Shown here: one piece after another, positions 11,664 through 23,691 of the stretch
Layout of the letters: every line of letters begins with the position of its first letter
Numbering within the stretch: the first letter of the stretch is position 1
Assembly: GCA_018894105.1 (NCBI GenBank)
Contig: CM032118.1
Span: 36,514,690-36,578,689, forward strand
Reading direction: 5' to 3'
Origin: Jacaranda mimosifolia
Taxonomy: Eukaryota > Streptophyta > Magnoliopsida > Lamiales > Bignoniaceae
DNA length: 64,000 bases
Notes under the pieces: generated by a model
What the model saw: only the letters and a program-made list of their open reading frames with translations
Database searches by the model: none
What the model was told of the DNA's origin: nothing
Translations under genes and position numbers: made by a program

Positions 11664-12246
11664 CCAACCATTATAAATACTCTAAAATTTGACACTAAGA
11701 TACACAATTTTATCACCCTCAATTTCTCTCTCCATATTACTCTCTTACAGCTCATAAATATTGACTTGAACGTTGAAAGATTTTCATTAAGGACACGCTA
11801 GTGATCTTAGCCATTTATTATAGATTTTAGAATCATGTTCTACTTGTTACCCAAAGACGCAAAAATCAATATCAAAAGTGAAGCTTCTCGTACTCATACA
11901 TGTATTTTCATCTAATTTTTTTATAATTTAGAATGTTGGTTACTTGATCCAACTAGCATTTCTTGTCAAACCCTCAACCTCGATTGCTAAGCATACCTTA
12001 AATTAGGCAAATCAGGATTATCACAACATAATGAAGCGAGCTCAAAAGAAAATCTTGATAAGAGTGTCAAAACAATCTAAAACCCAGCAAGATTTCTCAT
12101 ACTAATCCCCTTATTCTGGTTCAAAATTCTCAAAAACAATCAAAATGATCAAACAAATGAAAAGAATTCAAACAAAACTAGCACATTGACAACAAGGCAT
12201 AGCCTGCAACAAAACAAACCATTTACAACTAGAATGGTTTCGCTAT
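11664..12246. other. Intergenic DNA with LTR-like fragment
   Basis: No gene is seen. About 11685-11800 (AATTTGACACTAAG, then GACTTGAACGTTGAAAG) is similar to 63928-64000 at the right end of the window and looks like part of another decayed LTR. Confidence 0.5.
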
Positions 12247-13527
12247 TGATGGGTGAAAGAATTAAGCTCAAGCAATATTGTTTGCCCGATTGAAATATCT
12301 AAATACTTGATAGTCAAGATGTGGTTGTGCAAAATAAATAATGCAAACAATTACGCAAGTGCATGATCGCAACAAATAATAAAGTGATGAGAAGGGTATC
12401 GATCCTACTAGAAACTAAACTATTTGCTACTAATTCGCTACTAATTACTAATTTATCACACACATGTTTTATTCAAACAAAAATCAATTATATAGAAATT
12501 AAAACTAAACTGATGAAAATAAGAAAAAGCGTACTAATTAAGATTTCTACTAGGATATAGAAGCCTAGAATTATGATTTCATCAATCGAATAAGTTGATT
12601 ACATAAATTTCTCCCTACAAAATTAATAACAAATTATTAGTCTTGAGTCTTATGCAATTACGGAATTCTTTCAAATTATCCACAATCAAATCCATAATTT
12701 ATTTAATTCACTATATTCCTATGTGAATTAACTAAATTATGGATAGGGTTGTATCACTCAGATAACTCCCTAAAGCAAGCAAGTATATTCATATCCTACT
12801 CACAAATTAATTAATTTATCAATTTGAACAATTAATCCTAATGTCTTCTATTGTCAATCAATTTTCTTTTCTAAGACTCCTCTAGGGTTTAAGGATGCAT
12901 TTGACTGTTGATCAGATAATCAAAAAGGAAAAGCACAAAATAGCAAAAATAACTTTAAGTGCTACTAATTTCATGGAAGAAAATCATGCATCAATTTATT
13001 CAAAATAATTCATCATATCCTAGAATAACAAATTAGTTCATGATTGAATTATCAAACAAAACATGAATAAAATGAAACATCGTTTCAAATTTAGAATTAA
13101 AAAGAAAATCGAAGGGAGAAGAAGAAACTCTATTCCTCGATGAATCTGATCTTCCCTTTGTCCTCTTCCAAATCTTGAGTTCTCGCGATACTTCTAATCA
13201 CCAAAATAGAAAATCCAAATCGATTTTCTGAGTTAGTGTCTGAAAGACCTATTTATAACTGATTATAAGAGTCTTCTAATTAGAATAAAACTCAAATAAA
13301 AAAATAAAAAACTCTTCCGCCCATCCTTGATTAGATTATGAGGTGTCATCCTGCTAGCATTTCTACCAACTTGTATCAATTTGTTCCTTTTAGTAATTTC
13401 TTCACTTGTATTCCTGCAATTCCAAATTTTCATCAATAAGCAAAGGAATTGTTATTTTTCTGAACAAGAAAATTATTTGTTAAGTCCTAAATATGATATT
13501 AAAATTAATACTAATAGGGACTTAACA
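12247..13527 (-). repeat. 3' LTR of Athila-like element
   Basis: A 1281-bp LTR starting TGATGGGTGAAAG and ending GACTTAACA on the plus strand. The adjoining polypurine tract on the right fixes its sense as reverse. Its ends match the solo LTR at 9461-10681. A TATAAATAGG promoter motif occurs on the reverse strand near 13250. Confidence 0.8.
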
Positions 13528-13545
13528 AACACCCCCAAACTTAAT
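13528..13545 (-). other. Polypurine tract, Athila-like element
   Basis: Plus-strand AACACCCCCAAACTTAA, which read in reverse is a G-rich purine tract ending at the LTR edge. It is followed by GTTGCTCGTCCTCGAGCAAC, a near-perfect palindrome at about 13549-13568. Confidence 0.7.
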
Positions 13546-16052
13546 ACGTTGCTCGTCCTCGAGCAACACAAAGAAAAGACTCAAAGACACTCTAAGAAAA
13601 ACAAATTAACACTAAAATGCATGTACAAAAACATCACTTCTTTTTGTTGCTCTCAGAACAACTTCAAAGCTATGCTTGTAGTCAACCACAGTTGTGATCG
13701 AATTTCACTATGCACAAATAAGCAGATACAATGTTCAAATGAATCCTCCGTGTATGTGTGTGATTTCTCTACAAGTAGTTATTGTCAATTCGAATTAATT
13801 TATGTACAAGTACAAGACTCTAATACTCCATAGGTTTGCTTTTCATCTCTATCACTAATGTAGAATACAGTCAATAAAGGATCGTTTAGAACTTTCAGAG
13901 CTTGTAATGTAGGCTTGGATAAAGGTACGAGAGATATGAACAATACTGACTCAATACTCATGTTCATCATTACCTTTTAATACTCTCCCAAATTGTTTGA
14001 ATAGTACTTCTCAAATTCTTTCTTTTTCCCCTTTTCCTCAAACCTTTTTTTTTTTGCTCATGCCACTATGCACTTTTTTTTTCATTTGTTGTTCTTTTTT
14101 TTGGTGGGGGAAGAAAATCAAACTCATGAGTACTATACTATTTGTTCCCATCTTCATAAGAACTTCAAATAGATCTAACAAGTAATTGTGGGATTTATTT
14201 GGTGGGATCATGTGTTTAGGCTGGATGTTGAATTTGTTACCAAATAAAAAGGATACTTTAAAAATATATTCAACAGGGGAGCCTAGGGATATAATATCAT
14301 TTGGTAGGCTTGAAAGGCTTAAATAGGTCAAAATTGGCCTAAGTCATTTCCCTTATTTAAGTATTTTCTAGGATTTCACCTCGATAAGAAATCAAACAAA
14401 TTTTAGAGTTTAAAGTATTACTTATGTCACTCATGCATAAATGTTCTTTAAATCAAACAAATAACTAAAAGTGAGAATGTGAGTGCTCAAAAATAGGGGA
14501 TGTCATTCTAGCATTGCTTCTACTCAAAGTACACAATTCCATCATCACACAACTATAATTTTTCACAAAACACAAAATTAAAGGAGTAATATCTTCATTG
14601 GTTCAAGAAGATTAATTTTTGTACATGCAAGACATCAACTCAATTACTAAACCCTAATCATAATCAAAATAACAAAAAATAATGAACAACAAAGGACTAA
14701 GAATTGACTCGCAGAGCATCCCCTCAAACTTGAGAGGTACTTTGCCCTCAAAGTACTAATACTATCATGACAGAGAAAGCAAGAAAATAAGAATAAAATA
14801 ATAGACACTAATATGAAAAATGATAAAAATAAAAATAAAATAAAGAAAGAAAAGAAAGAAAATGCGCCCCAATCAATCGACAGTGTCATCATCCTTCTCG
14901 ACCTTCGGGGGTGGAATTGCAACAACAATGTAAGGATATGATGGTCGTGAGAATTAACTCCAAATAAAATTATCCCAATAATACCTAAGGAAAATCAAGA
15001 AATTCCAATCAATAAATCAACATCCAAAAATTTAATTCAATTGGCATCCAAATATCCACCATTTCACCTCAATAATCAATCAATTATTTATCAAATAATC
15101 TCAAATAAACAACCATTCAATATGAATTATGAATTATTCAATAAATAATCTAACTAATTATGATCTCTCAAATCAATAAAATAACCCTTCCTAAATGATA
15201 AATACCTAGAAATTCAAATCAATTTAAAACATTAATATATCTAAAATATGCTATAGAGGAAGAGATGAGGATGGTGATGTAGGTGGGTTTGTTTAAGAAA
15301 AAGAAAATGAATAAAAACAGTAAAGAAAAAAAAAAAGAAAGAAAACGAAGAGAAAGAAAAAGGAAAAGAGAAAGGAATGGAAAAGAAAAAGAAAAATAGA
15401 AAGAAAAAATCAATTGAGATAGAGAGAGATGGGTGGTGGGGGGAGGGAGAGGTGGAGGGGGCGTGGTTGGGTGGGGCCGGTTAGGGTGGCAGCTTGTTGC
15501 CTTGGTTTTGTTTCTTTCTCTTTTTTCAATCAATTTTTTTTTTCTTTTTCCTTTTTTTAAAAAGATTGTGCATTGGAGCGCAAATTGTTTGCACCCTAGC
15601 GCATGCAATACTGGAAAGGCATCTTAAAAAGATGCCTCATGCATAGGGGCGCATGTGGCCAGGGCCCCACACGCGAGCTACTGTCCAAGGTGTGAAGAAT
15701 TCATGCCTTGGGGCCAGGGCGCAATTTTTTTACACCTTGGCGTGAAAGCTACTAATTTTTTTTTTTTTAATTATTTTTTTCTTAATTTTTTTATTGCAAA
15801 AATACCAAACAACAGTAATAATAAAAAAAAATAATAAAAAATTACCCCAAAATAGAGAAATCCTAAAAAAATAAAAAATAAAAAGCAATTAAAAACTTGG
15901 GAGGCAGAAATACTAAAAAAAAAAAAGCAATTAAAAACTTGGGTTGCCTCCCAATAAGCACTTGATTTATAGTCTTGGGCTTGACTTTTTGGCTTCACTT
16001 GATGTTGGTTAAGTTGGTTGTGGATTGTTGGTGATCAAATCACTTTTCTAGT
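13546..16052 (-). other. Athila-like 3' non-coding region
   Basis: No convincing protein. Features seen: CATCCCCTCAAACTTGAGAGG near 14717; a polypurine-biased stretch at 15296-15465; a GC-rich block at 15570-15745 with GCGC words similar to those in the Copia LTRs; and GGTTGCCTCCCAATAAGCACTTG near 15940, typical of the sequence after pol in Athila elements. The apparent short ORFs are low-complexity. Confidence 0.55.
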
Positions 16053-17760
16053 TATGGGTGTTAAAAAAAAAAACTGAAACCGACCGAAAATCGAACCGAA
16101 CTAGTTCGGTTTGGTTTTCTATTTTTTCGGTTAACCAAAACCGAACCGAAAAAACCGGTTTGGTTTGGTTCGGTTCGGTTAAACGAACCGAATTTTTTTT
16201 TTAATTTTTTTTTATATACAAAATTTTATTATTCAATCACTACTAGTTTAAGTTTTATTTCACATTTTTTATTAAATTTTTTAAGTCTAAGATAAATAAA
16301 TATAAATTTTTAAATAATGTAAATGTTAATGTATTTTTAAATTTTTGGGATAAATAATTTTTTTTTTGATAAAGTGAAATAATTGAGAAAAAAAGAAGTA
16401 AATAATATATCAAAATAGTTATTAAAAATCCTATATTTTATAAATAATATAGATATTAATATATGACATATAAAAACATGAATAGTTATAATACAAAGAG
16501 AACAAAAATGATATTTTTTTCTAAACTCAAATGGTAGAATTGCATAATTTTTTTATTATATGAACTAATATACGTTACATATAAAAAAATAGATGATTAT
16601 GATTTGAACAGTAAAAAATGTTATATTAAAAGAAAATTAATTAATTAATTAAACTTATATATATTATAGGGTATGTTGATGAGCAAAATTAAAATTTCAA
16701 CTTAAATTGCAAACTAAGGGATAAGGGATTGAATCCTATTCGGCTATTCTTGTGGTAGTACTAGTACTATATTGTATCTGCTGACCAATAAATATTTTAT
16801 TTATATTATTATAAAAACAAAGACCATTTTGTATCTAAAATAGCAGTTATTTTTGTTCATTTACATAATTTGTCATTTTAATTATTTCAACAACAAAAAT
16901 TAACAATATAGTTTGAAGGATAAATTGGAGAATTCAACATAAAAAAGATAGTTTGGATACAAATTTTATCAATATTTCATAATTATCTTTTAGAAATGAT
17001 GATTTAATAAGGTTATAACAAAATTTACAAATCCACAATCTATATTATGATGTCATTGGATCAATTAGCTATTTAACTTTGGTAGATTGAGTTTAAGATT
17101 TAATTCGCTATTCGATCTTAGCAGTTAAGGTTTGAATATACAAAAATCGCGTGCATCTGCCTTGACGATTATAAGCTAGCAATTTTATTCTAAACAATGT
17201 GTATGCTAAAATTTTTATAACATAAAATAATTAAAATATTTATTTATCTTCTTAAATTTATAATATTTTAAATGTATTTGTTTAGAATAGATAAATTATA
17301 ATTTTATCAAAACAAATATTTTCAATATACAAAAAAAAAGTAATCTAAATCAATTTTTTCACCTAAAAACAAATATTTTTATCAATATACTTTTATCAAA
17401 TAATTTTTTTGGCACTAAAAGAATAAGTTACCCAATTCAAATTTTTAATTAAACTAACTTACTTTTGTCAAAAAAACTTTTATAACACTTTCTTGGAAAA
17501 AAAAATAAGTTTTTTTTTTTCAATTTGGTTTTTAACCAAAACCGAAAAAACTGAAAAATCGAAAAAAACCGAAAAAACAAAAAAAAATAAAAAAAACAAA
17601 AAACGGTTTGGTTTCAGTTAAAAATCGAAATCCATCTGATCTTGTTTGGTTAAAAACACTATTCGGTTCGGTTTTGATTTTACATTTGAAAAAACCAAAA
17701 ATTTAGGTTAACCAACCGAACCGTTTGGTTCGGTAAGTTAAAACCGAATGTACAGCCCTA
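16053..17760. mobile_element. Non-autonomous hAT element
   Basis: A 1708-bp element with ends TATGGGTGTTAAAA and TGTACAGCCCTA (inverted, TA-GGG-TGT-like hAT termini) and an 8-bp duplication with one mismatch (TTTCTAGT at 16045-16052, TTTATAGT at 17761-17768). Both subterminal regions are packed with CGGTTTGGTT / AACCGAACCG words in both orientations (16075-16195 and 17520-17750). No transposase gene. It is nested in the Athila-like element. Confidence 0.82.
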
Positions 17761-17997
17761 TTTATAGTAGTGTTTGATTCTTTTTCTATTTGTCTTAAAC
17801 CGTCTTCTTGAACCAATTTCTTCCGACTCTATCATTCCGTGTGCAAGGATTTCGATGATTCAAAACGGCCTCAACCATCATGATTTTAGCTTTCCTGACA
17901 ACCACTTAAAATGGGAATTGTAGAATGGTACATGTTCACCTGGTTTTAACTGGTTCTTTCAAAAAATTTCGATCACTCCTATATTTATCATCTCCTT
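17761..17997 (-). other. Athila-like internal sequence
   Basis: Continuation of the Athila-like interior on the other side of the hAT insert. No open frame is readable. The RT-integrase segment expected around here is deleted. Confidence 0.5.
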
Positions 17998-18926
17998 TTA
18001 GGACTTGACTTTTTTATTTGCCACACTAACTGCAAAACACTTGTTAATGTCCTTAGGAAAATCAAATGTTTTAAACACATTAAAAGTTGCCTTTTCATCT
18101 TGGACACTCATGGTTAATTGATTACCTTTTTGCACATCTATGATAGTCCTACATGTGGTCAAGAATGGTCTCCCAAGGATGATTAGTACTTCTGTATTCT
18201 CCTCCATGTCTAACACAATAAAATCTACAAAAAAATAATAAATTTATTAACTTTTACCAATACATCTTCAATTATTCCCTCAGGATATATGAATGTTCTA
18301 TCCGCAAGTTGCAAGGTTATACTAGTTGGCTTGATCTCTCCTAATCTAAGTCGTTAGTAGATGGAATGTGGCATTAAATATATGCTTGCCCCCAAATTGC
18401 AAAGTGTCTTTCCAGAAAAATTAGTACCGATTTTGCATGGTATAGTGAAACTCTCAGGATCCTTGAGCTTTGAGGGTAACTTCTTTTGGATGATTGCACT
18501 GCATTCCTCTGTGAGAGCTACTGTTTCAAATTCACTCAAACGTCTTTTCTTAGATAAAATAGCTTTCATGGATTTCACATAACTTGGCATTTGTTCTAAA
18601 GCTTTAGCAAATGGAATATTTATGTGGAGTTCCATGAAAACCTCCAAAAATTGTTGAAATTGCTTGTTCAACTTTTGTTTCTTAAGCCTTTGAGGAAATG
18701 GTGGAGGTGGTATGATATGATTAACTTCTTCAATTTTCTGCTTCTCATCCTTTCCCTTCTCAAGTGGTGATTCTTTTTCCAATTCCTTTGAAGATAGAAG
18801 GACCTTATGAAATTCTTGCAACTCTCTACCATTCTTTAAAGAAACATCATTGTAATCTTCCTTACCTTCTCGTTTAGGATTTATCTCAGTATCACTTGGC
18901 AAAGTTCCTTGTTGTCCTATACTCAA
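17998..18926 (-). pseudogene. Athila-like gag C-terminus and protease
   Basis: Two adjoining reverse-strand frames (18926-18354 and 18216-17998) separated by a frameshift or stop. The first has a gag tail (TLPSDTEINPKREGKED), a proline-rich PPPPFPQRLKKQKL and SYVKSMKAILSKKRRL. Next is the protease site, which reads LCNLGAS where functional Athila proteases have DLGAS. The second frame carries ILGRPFLTTCRTIIDVQKG. The order and motifs identify an Athila-type Ty3/gypsy polyprotein. The lost catalytic Asp, missing start and missing RT show it is dead. Confidence 0.83.
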
Positions 18927-18955
18927 TGCACTAGCTAGCTGGCCTATATGTGATT

Positions 18956-20630
18956 CTAATGTTCAGATAAAAGCTTATTGACTCTAAAGAATTGCATTAG
19001 TTTTTGCGTCCTCAAGCATTTTATCTCCTTTCCTGTTTGCTTCTTGATCAAAGTTTTCCATTGCTTGAAGTTGGCAAACACCTCATCCTTATGCTTTAGC
19101 ATGTACACCCATTCTCTCCGTGAGAAGTCATCAATGAATGTCAGCATGTACCTAGCACCTCCCTTTGAAGGAACTTGAGAAGGCCTCCAAAGATCTAAGT
19201 GAATGTAATCCAAGATGCCCTTGGTCTTGTGAACTGTGGTGTCTAACTTCACCCTGTGTTGCTTGCCAAGCACACATTGCTCGCAAAAATCCAGCTCTCC
19301 AATCTTCTCTCCACAAAGCAAACCTCGTTTGCTCAGTTCTGATATCCCCATCTCACTCATATGCCCAAGCCGCATATGCCACAATCTCATAGTATCATTG
19401 ACTGATGAAGAAACTGCTACAGTACTAGAAACTATGCTGCCCTGCAATATGTAAAGGCCATTCCACTTGTCTCCCTTCAAGATAAGCAATGCACCTTTAG
19501 AAACCTGCAGAACTCCATCTCGAGCTCTGTACTCACAGCCATTCTTTTCTAGAGTACCCAATGAAATTAGATTTTTCTTTAGATTTGGAACATGACACAC
19601 ATCTGTTAGCATCTTTACTATGTCGTCGTGCATTCTAATACAAACTAAGTTAATTCCTACAACCCCGTATGAAGCATCGTTTCCCATAAGCACTTTACCA
19701 CCATCGTATTTCTAATAAGTGGTAAACAAATCTTCTCTGGGCACATGTGGTTGGAATAGCCACTATCCAAAATCCACTCCAAGCTTAGTAAACTCTCAGT
19801 AACGTCAAGAACAAGCCTACCGTTAGACTCATTCTCAACAATTCTTGCGACATCATCCCATTTTTTATCAAAAGTTTCACCTGCATTCTTCACATTTTCT
19901 CGTTTCGAACAATTTTGTTTCTAGTGCCCTTTTCCATCGTACCTAAAACACTTGTCATCTGTAACAGGCTTGGTTTGGGACTTCGATCAACCTCTATCCT
20001 TTCCCTTTCTCTCGATCTCCCCTTATCCACCAATCCCTCCACACTTTCACTATCGTTACTGCCTAGGACAAGTTTTCTCATTTCATTGGAATTTAATGAG
20101 GCCTTCACAACCTCCATTGAAATCGTATCTCTCCTATACAGTAAAGTAGTAACTAGGTGCTCAAAGGATTTTGGCAAAGAACACAAGAGAATTAATGCTT
20201 GATCTTCATCTTTAATTTTTATATATATACTAGCGAGATCCAGAATCACCTTATTGAAATAATCAATGTGTTGAGTAGTAGATGTATCGGTCTTCATTCT
20301 CAACGTGTATAATTGTTATTTCAAATACAGCTGATTTATTAGGGACTTCGTTATATAAAGACTCTCCAGCTTCGTCCACAATTCTACTGGCATATTTTTC
20401 GTGGTGACCTCTCTTAGTTCGTTATCTGCCAAGGATAACATCAGAGTACCATAAGCCTTCGCCTTGAACTCATCCTTCTCCTCGTCTGTCAGCGTCTCTA
20501 GCAAGAAATCTTTGTCATTTAATGTTCTCTGTAAACCTTATTGACATAGAAGGGCATGCATCTTCATCTTCTACAGTCTAAAGTCGTTCTTCCCATTGAA
20601 TTCCTCTACCTCGTACTTTATGGCTGACAT
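18956..20630 (-). pseudogene. Copia element 2 gag-protease-integrase
   Basis: The frame starts at ATG 20628-20630 (MSAIKYEVEEFNGKND) and is broken early by a stop from a tryptophan codon. Gag continues at 20504-20316 and 20303-19890. Protease is at 19893-19657, reading WILDSGYSNHMCP, so the usual second serine is changed. Integrase pieces are at 19693-18956 (HVPNLKKNLISLGTLEKN, then WHMRLGHMSEMG and FIDDFSRREWVY). The last residues, after KCLRT, come from the fused Athila sequence. This copy keeps fewer stops in integrase than element 1. Confidence 0.87.
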
Positions 20631-21299
20631 TTGATCTAACTGGCTCTGATACTAGTTTGTTGTAACCCAAGAAGATCTATTATGAAAACTATAAAATAAT
20701 AGTAAAGTAATTTAATGAAAACTGACAACAAGATTTAACGTGGTTCAGCGATCTGCCTAATCCACCGGACAAAAAAAGATCTTATTAATTTCAAATCAAA
20801 GTAATAAGTACAACTTGAGTCGCACAAATCTCACTAAAATACCTAACATCCTCGTTCTAAACTCTATCTCGAGAAAACTATCTCAAAAGCAGTTAGAATT
20901 ACTCGTGTATGGTCTGTCTCACTTTGTCCCGGAAGAAAGCAATGTATTTATACCAGCAAAACAAGTCCTTGGCCTATAGGCTTTGCGGCGTGCATGATTC
21001 ATGCCTCGACGTACATGTTACTGTCTTGTGCCGAGAAAACACGTAAAGTGCAAATAAAATCATCTTGTCGCGTGCCCTGGCGCAGACACCTTACGCCAAG
21101 GCGCACGTCGCTGGTGCAAATTGCCTAGTTTCCACCTATTACCGTGCTCGGGCATGCCTTAACTCGCACCCCGGCTCACAAAGTCCTGCCAACACGTGCT
21201 AGGGTGTTGTCCTTAGCCTATTTCGATCGCTTTGCTCCGTTTCACTCCATTTCTTCTGGTTCTCGTCAATTTAGCCTAAATTTCAAGGCAAAATCAGCA
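19007..21299 (-). mobile_element. Copia element 2, 5' half only
   Basis: Same family as Copia element 1 but reversed. It has a 5' LTR (20658-21299), primer site, gag, protease and the start of integrase. It stops inside integrase after the residues KCLRT, near 19006, where Athila sequence begins. RT, RNase H and the 3' LTR are absent. The outer flank at 21300-21304 is ATAGC; no partner duplication can be found because the other end is lost. Confidence 0.88.
20658..21299 (-). repeat. 5' LTR of Copia element 2
   Basis: A 642-bp LTR, on the plus strand from TGTTGTAACCC to AAAATCAGCA. It is related to the LTRs of Copia element 1 and has the same kind of GC-rich GCGC block (near 21065-21185). The primer site is next to it at about 20643-20657. 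Confidence 0.88.
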
Positions 21300-21480
21300 A
21301 TAGCATTCAAGGCTGCCATTTATTTCCATATGCTTCCTCCTAAAGTGATGGAGTAACTTGTTCTATTAAGCCTATCCGCATATTTTGGACAAGTATACTG
21401 ACCTTTCATGATTGTAATCCTCTTCTTGTGGGTAGATGACATGCTTCAGATGGTGTTTCTAGTTAATACTTTTCTTCCAT
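21300..21480 (-). pseudogene. Zinc-finger-like gene relic, left copy
   Basis: The reverse strand reads MKGQYTCPKYADRLNRTS, then in a shifted frame LLHHFRRKH, parallel to the better copy at 22321-22690. The rest is cut off by the Copia LTR at 21299. The family is not identified. The CPK-C...FRRKH spacing is like a C2H2 finger, but the second cysteine is a tyrosine here. Confidence 0.4.
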
Positions 21481-22331
21481 TTCTCATTGACATGGTTCTA
21501 TGGAATGGGGTAGTTATCTTTTGATGAGTGGTTTCCTTAGGATAGTGATTAGGCGGTAAAATAGGATTAACTGAGTATGGCCATTATCAGAACTAGGTAA
21601 ACGAGTATAGATAGAAGAAAAAGAAGAAGAACAAGAAGAACAGAGCTAAGAAAAGAAGGAATTGAGAATAATAGAGAGCAAGGCGTGAACAATAGAGAGA
21701 AAAAATAAATGAAAAAACTTGCATTAATCAGTCTTCAGATGACATATTGCGAATGGAAGAAAAAGGTTGTGCTTTTGTCTTCTTCTTTTTTTTATGTTTT
21801 TTCTATAAACATTATTGAAACAAGCAAAAATTATAATTATGTGATATTTAACTATATGGAATGTGCTAATTATTTGTTTTGTTATTGTACCGTGACCAAT
21901 GAAATAGGACGAAGGAAAAATGTATCATATTAAGAGTTTACATGTTGCAGAGTCTAAATTACAAATAATCAATTCAAATCAATAATTCACTCTAGGAGGA
22001 CATGTGAACAATATGGAATTCTTTCTTCTATCAAGCCATAGACACAACAATTGGACTTTTATAAAATGAAGCAACAACAATTTGATACGCGAATAGAAAC
22101 TTTTTGGGGAAGGGACTTAAGATTTACTTTCCTGGTCTCATTTTGATTTATTGACAATGTTGTAGTTTCCCCACTCCTGAAAGAAAACCACACAAAAAAT
22201 AAACAAACAAAAAAATGTAGCCTTAAAACCAAGAAACCATACCAAAAAAAAAAACAAACAAACAAACAAAAAATGTAAACGGCAAGAGAAAAAGGGAACC
22301 TTACAATATAAGAATAGAAACTAGAATCTGT
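21300..22331. repeat. Tandem duplication, left unit (truncated)
   Basis: Aligns with 22494-23498 at an offset of about 1.17-1.20 kb. Shared landmarks are TGGAGTAACTTGTTCT / TAGAGTAACTTGTTCT, GTAGATGACATGCT, GGGACTTAAGATTTACTTT, and AAGAGAAAAAGGGAACCT. Its left edge coincides with the Copia LTR end, so the insertion cut the unit. Confidence 0.83.
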
Positions 22332-22690
22332 TCTTTTTCTTCAGCTTTGATTCCTGTCCAATTGAGTCCCTTTTATGTTCGTCACTTTCTTTTATTAGCC
22401 TACTACGAAAGCTTGAAGACTTTCCCCCTTCATAAGGGCATTGGCCTGTCTTTAGATGATTTTTCCAATCATTCTTTGTTTCAAACATAGCACCATAATG
22501 GCATTCAGGGTCGCCATCTATTTTTGGGTGCTTCTTTCTAAATTGATAGAGTAACTTGTTCTGTCAAGCTTATCCCCACATTTTGGACAGGTAAACTAAT
22601 CCTTCATGATTATAACCTTTTTATTGCAGGTAGATGACATGCTCCGGATGGTGTTTCCAGTGAATATTTTTCTTTCATTTCTAGCTGACA
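22321..22690 (-). pseudogene. Zinc-finger-like gene relic, right copy
   Basis: The reverse strand reads FTCPKCGDKLDRTS, then, one base out of frame, LLYQFRKKHPKIDG. The frame continues with ECHYGAMFETKNDWKNHL and a lysine-rich tail, and ends in a stop at 22321-22323. CPKC followed by FRKKH at C2H2-like spacing suggests a zinc-finger domain. An in-frame stop before FTCPKCG and the frameshift show it is not functional. I do not recognise the parent gene. Confidence 0.45.
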
Positions 22691-23498
22691 TGATTATGTG
22701 GAACAGGAGTAATTCTCTTTCAACGAGTGGTCGCCTTGGGATGGTGATCAATGTGGGAAAATAGAAAAACTGAGTGAGGCCATTATTAGAGCTAAGTGAA
22801 TGTATGTGAATGAAAGAAGAAGAAGAGTTGAGGTAAGGAAACAGGAAATTGAGAAGAACATAGAGCAAGGCGTGAAGAATGAAGGAAAAAAATAAATGAG
22901 GAAATAAATGAGAAAATTGCATTAATTAGTCTACATATGATATATTGCAAATGGAAGAAGAAGGTTGTGCTTTTGTCTCCATTTTTTATGTTTTTTCGGT
23001 AAATATTATCGAAACAAGTGAATATTATAATTATGTGATATTTGTCTACATGGAATTTGCTAATTATTTGTTTTGTTATTGTACAATTACCAACAAAATA
23101 GGACAAAGGAAAAATGTAGTATGTCGAGAGTTTACGTGTAGCAGAGTATAAATTAAAGATAATCAATTCAAATCAATAATTCACTCTTGGATGATAGGTG
23201 AACAATATGCAATTTTTTCTTATATTAAATTAGAGACACAACAGTTAGACTTTTATAAAATGAAGCAACAACAATTTTGGGAGGGACTTAAGATTTACTT
23301 TACTGGTCTCATTTTGATTTATTATCAATGTTATAGCTTCCCCACTCATAAAACCAAGAAACTACACAAAACAACAAACAAACAAAAAAATGTAGCCTCA
23401 AAACCAAACCCCCCCCCCCCCCCCAAACAAACAAAAAAAATGTAAGTAGCAAGAGAAAAAGGGAACCTCACAATATAAGAATAGAACTAGAATCAGTA
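22494..23498. repeat. Tandem duplication, right unit
   Basis: Second copy of the 1.17-kb unit. A C homopolymer of about 16 bases lies at 23409-23424. A short further echo of the unit end (AAAGGGAACCTCACAAT) recurs near 23512. Confidence 0.83.
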
Positions 23499-23523
23499 AA
23501 CTAGGAACTAAAAGGGAACCTCA

Positions 23524-23691
23524 CAATGTAACTGGATTCAATACCCAAATCTCAGCCTAGATGTAGAGAATCGAGTACTCGATTTTTCTAGTTCCCGATT
23601 TTTTGGGTACCCAAATATACACATCTAATTGTGCATTTCCCAATCTAGCCGGGTCGGGTACTCAATACCAGGACCCAAATGCCCACCCCTA
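23524..23691. mobile_element. Truncated hAT-type element
   Basis: The right end reads ATGCCCACCCCTA, a common hAT-type terminus, and the body carries GGGTACCC-type words. The left end is missing and no target duplication was found. It directly abuts the Helitron reading frame. Confidence 0.5.

Larger units (their letters stand above)
12247..19006 (-). mobile_element. Athila-like Ty3/gypsy element, truncated
   Basis: A reverse-strand remnant. In its own orientation the visible parts are gag/protease (18926-17998), the sequence around the end of pol (about 15990-15940, containing GGGAGGCAACCCAAG in reverse), a long 3' untranslated stretch, a polypurine tract and the 3' LTR (12247-13527). RT, RNase H and integrase are missing, as are the 5' LTR and the start of gag. 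An hAT element (16053-17760) is nested inside. At about 19006 it is joined directly to a Copia integrase fragment. Confidence 0.78.

Noticed and set aside
15219..15608. A 129-codon reverse ORF
   Set aside because: It is the complement of the polypurine stretch and encodes low-complexity Phe/Leu/Ser runs.
22792..23166. Reverse ORF of 124 codons in the duplicated unit
   Set aside because: It is not conserved in the left unit beyond chance and has no recognisable motif; the composition is Phe/Ile/Ser-rich.
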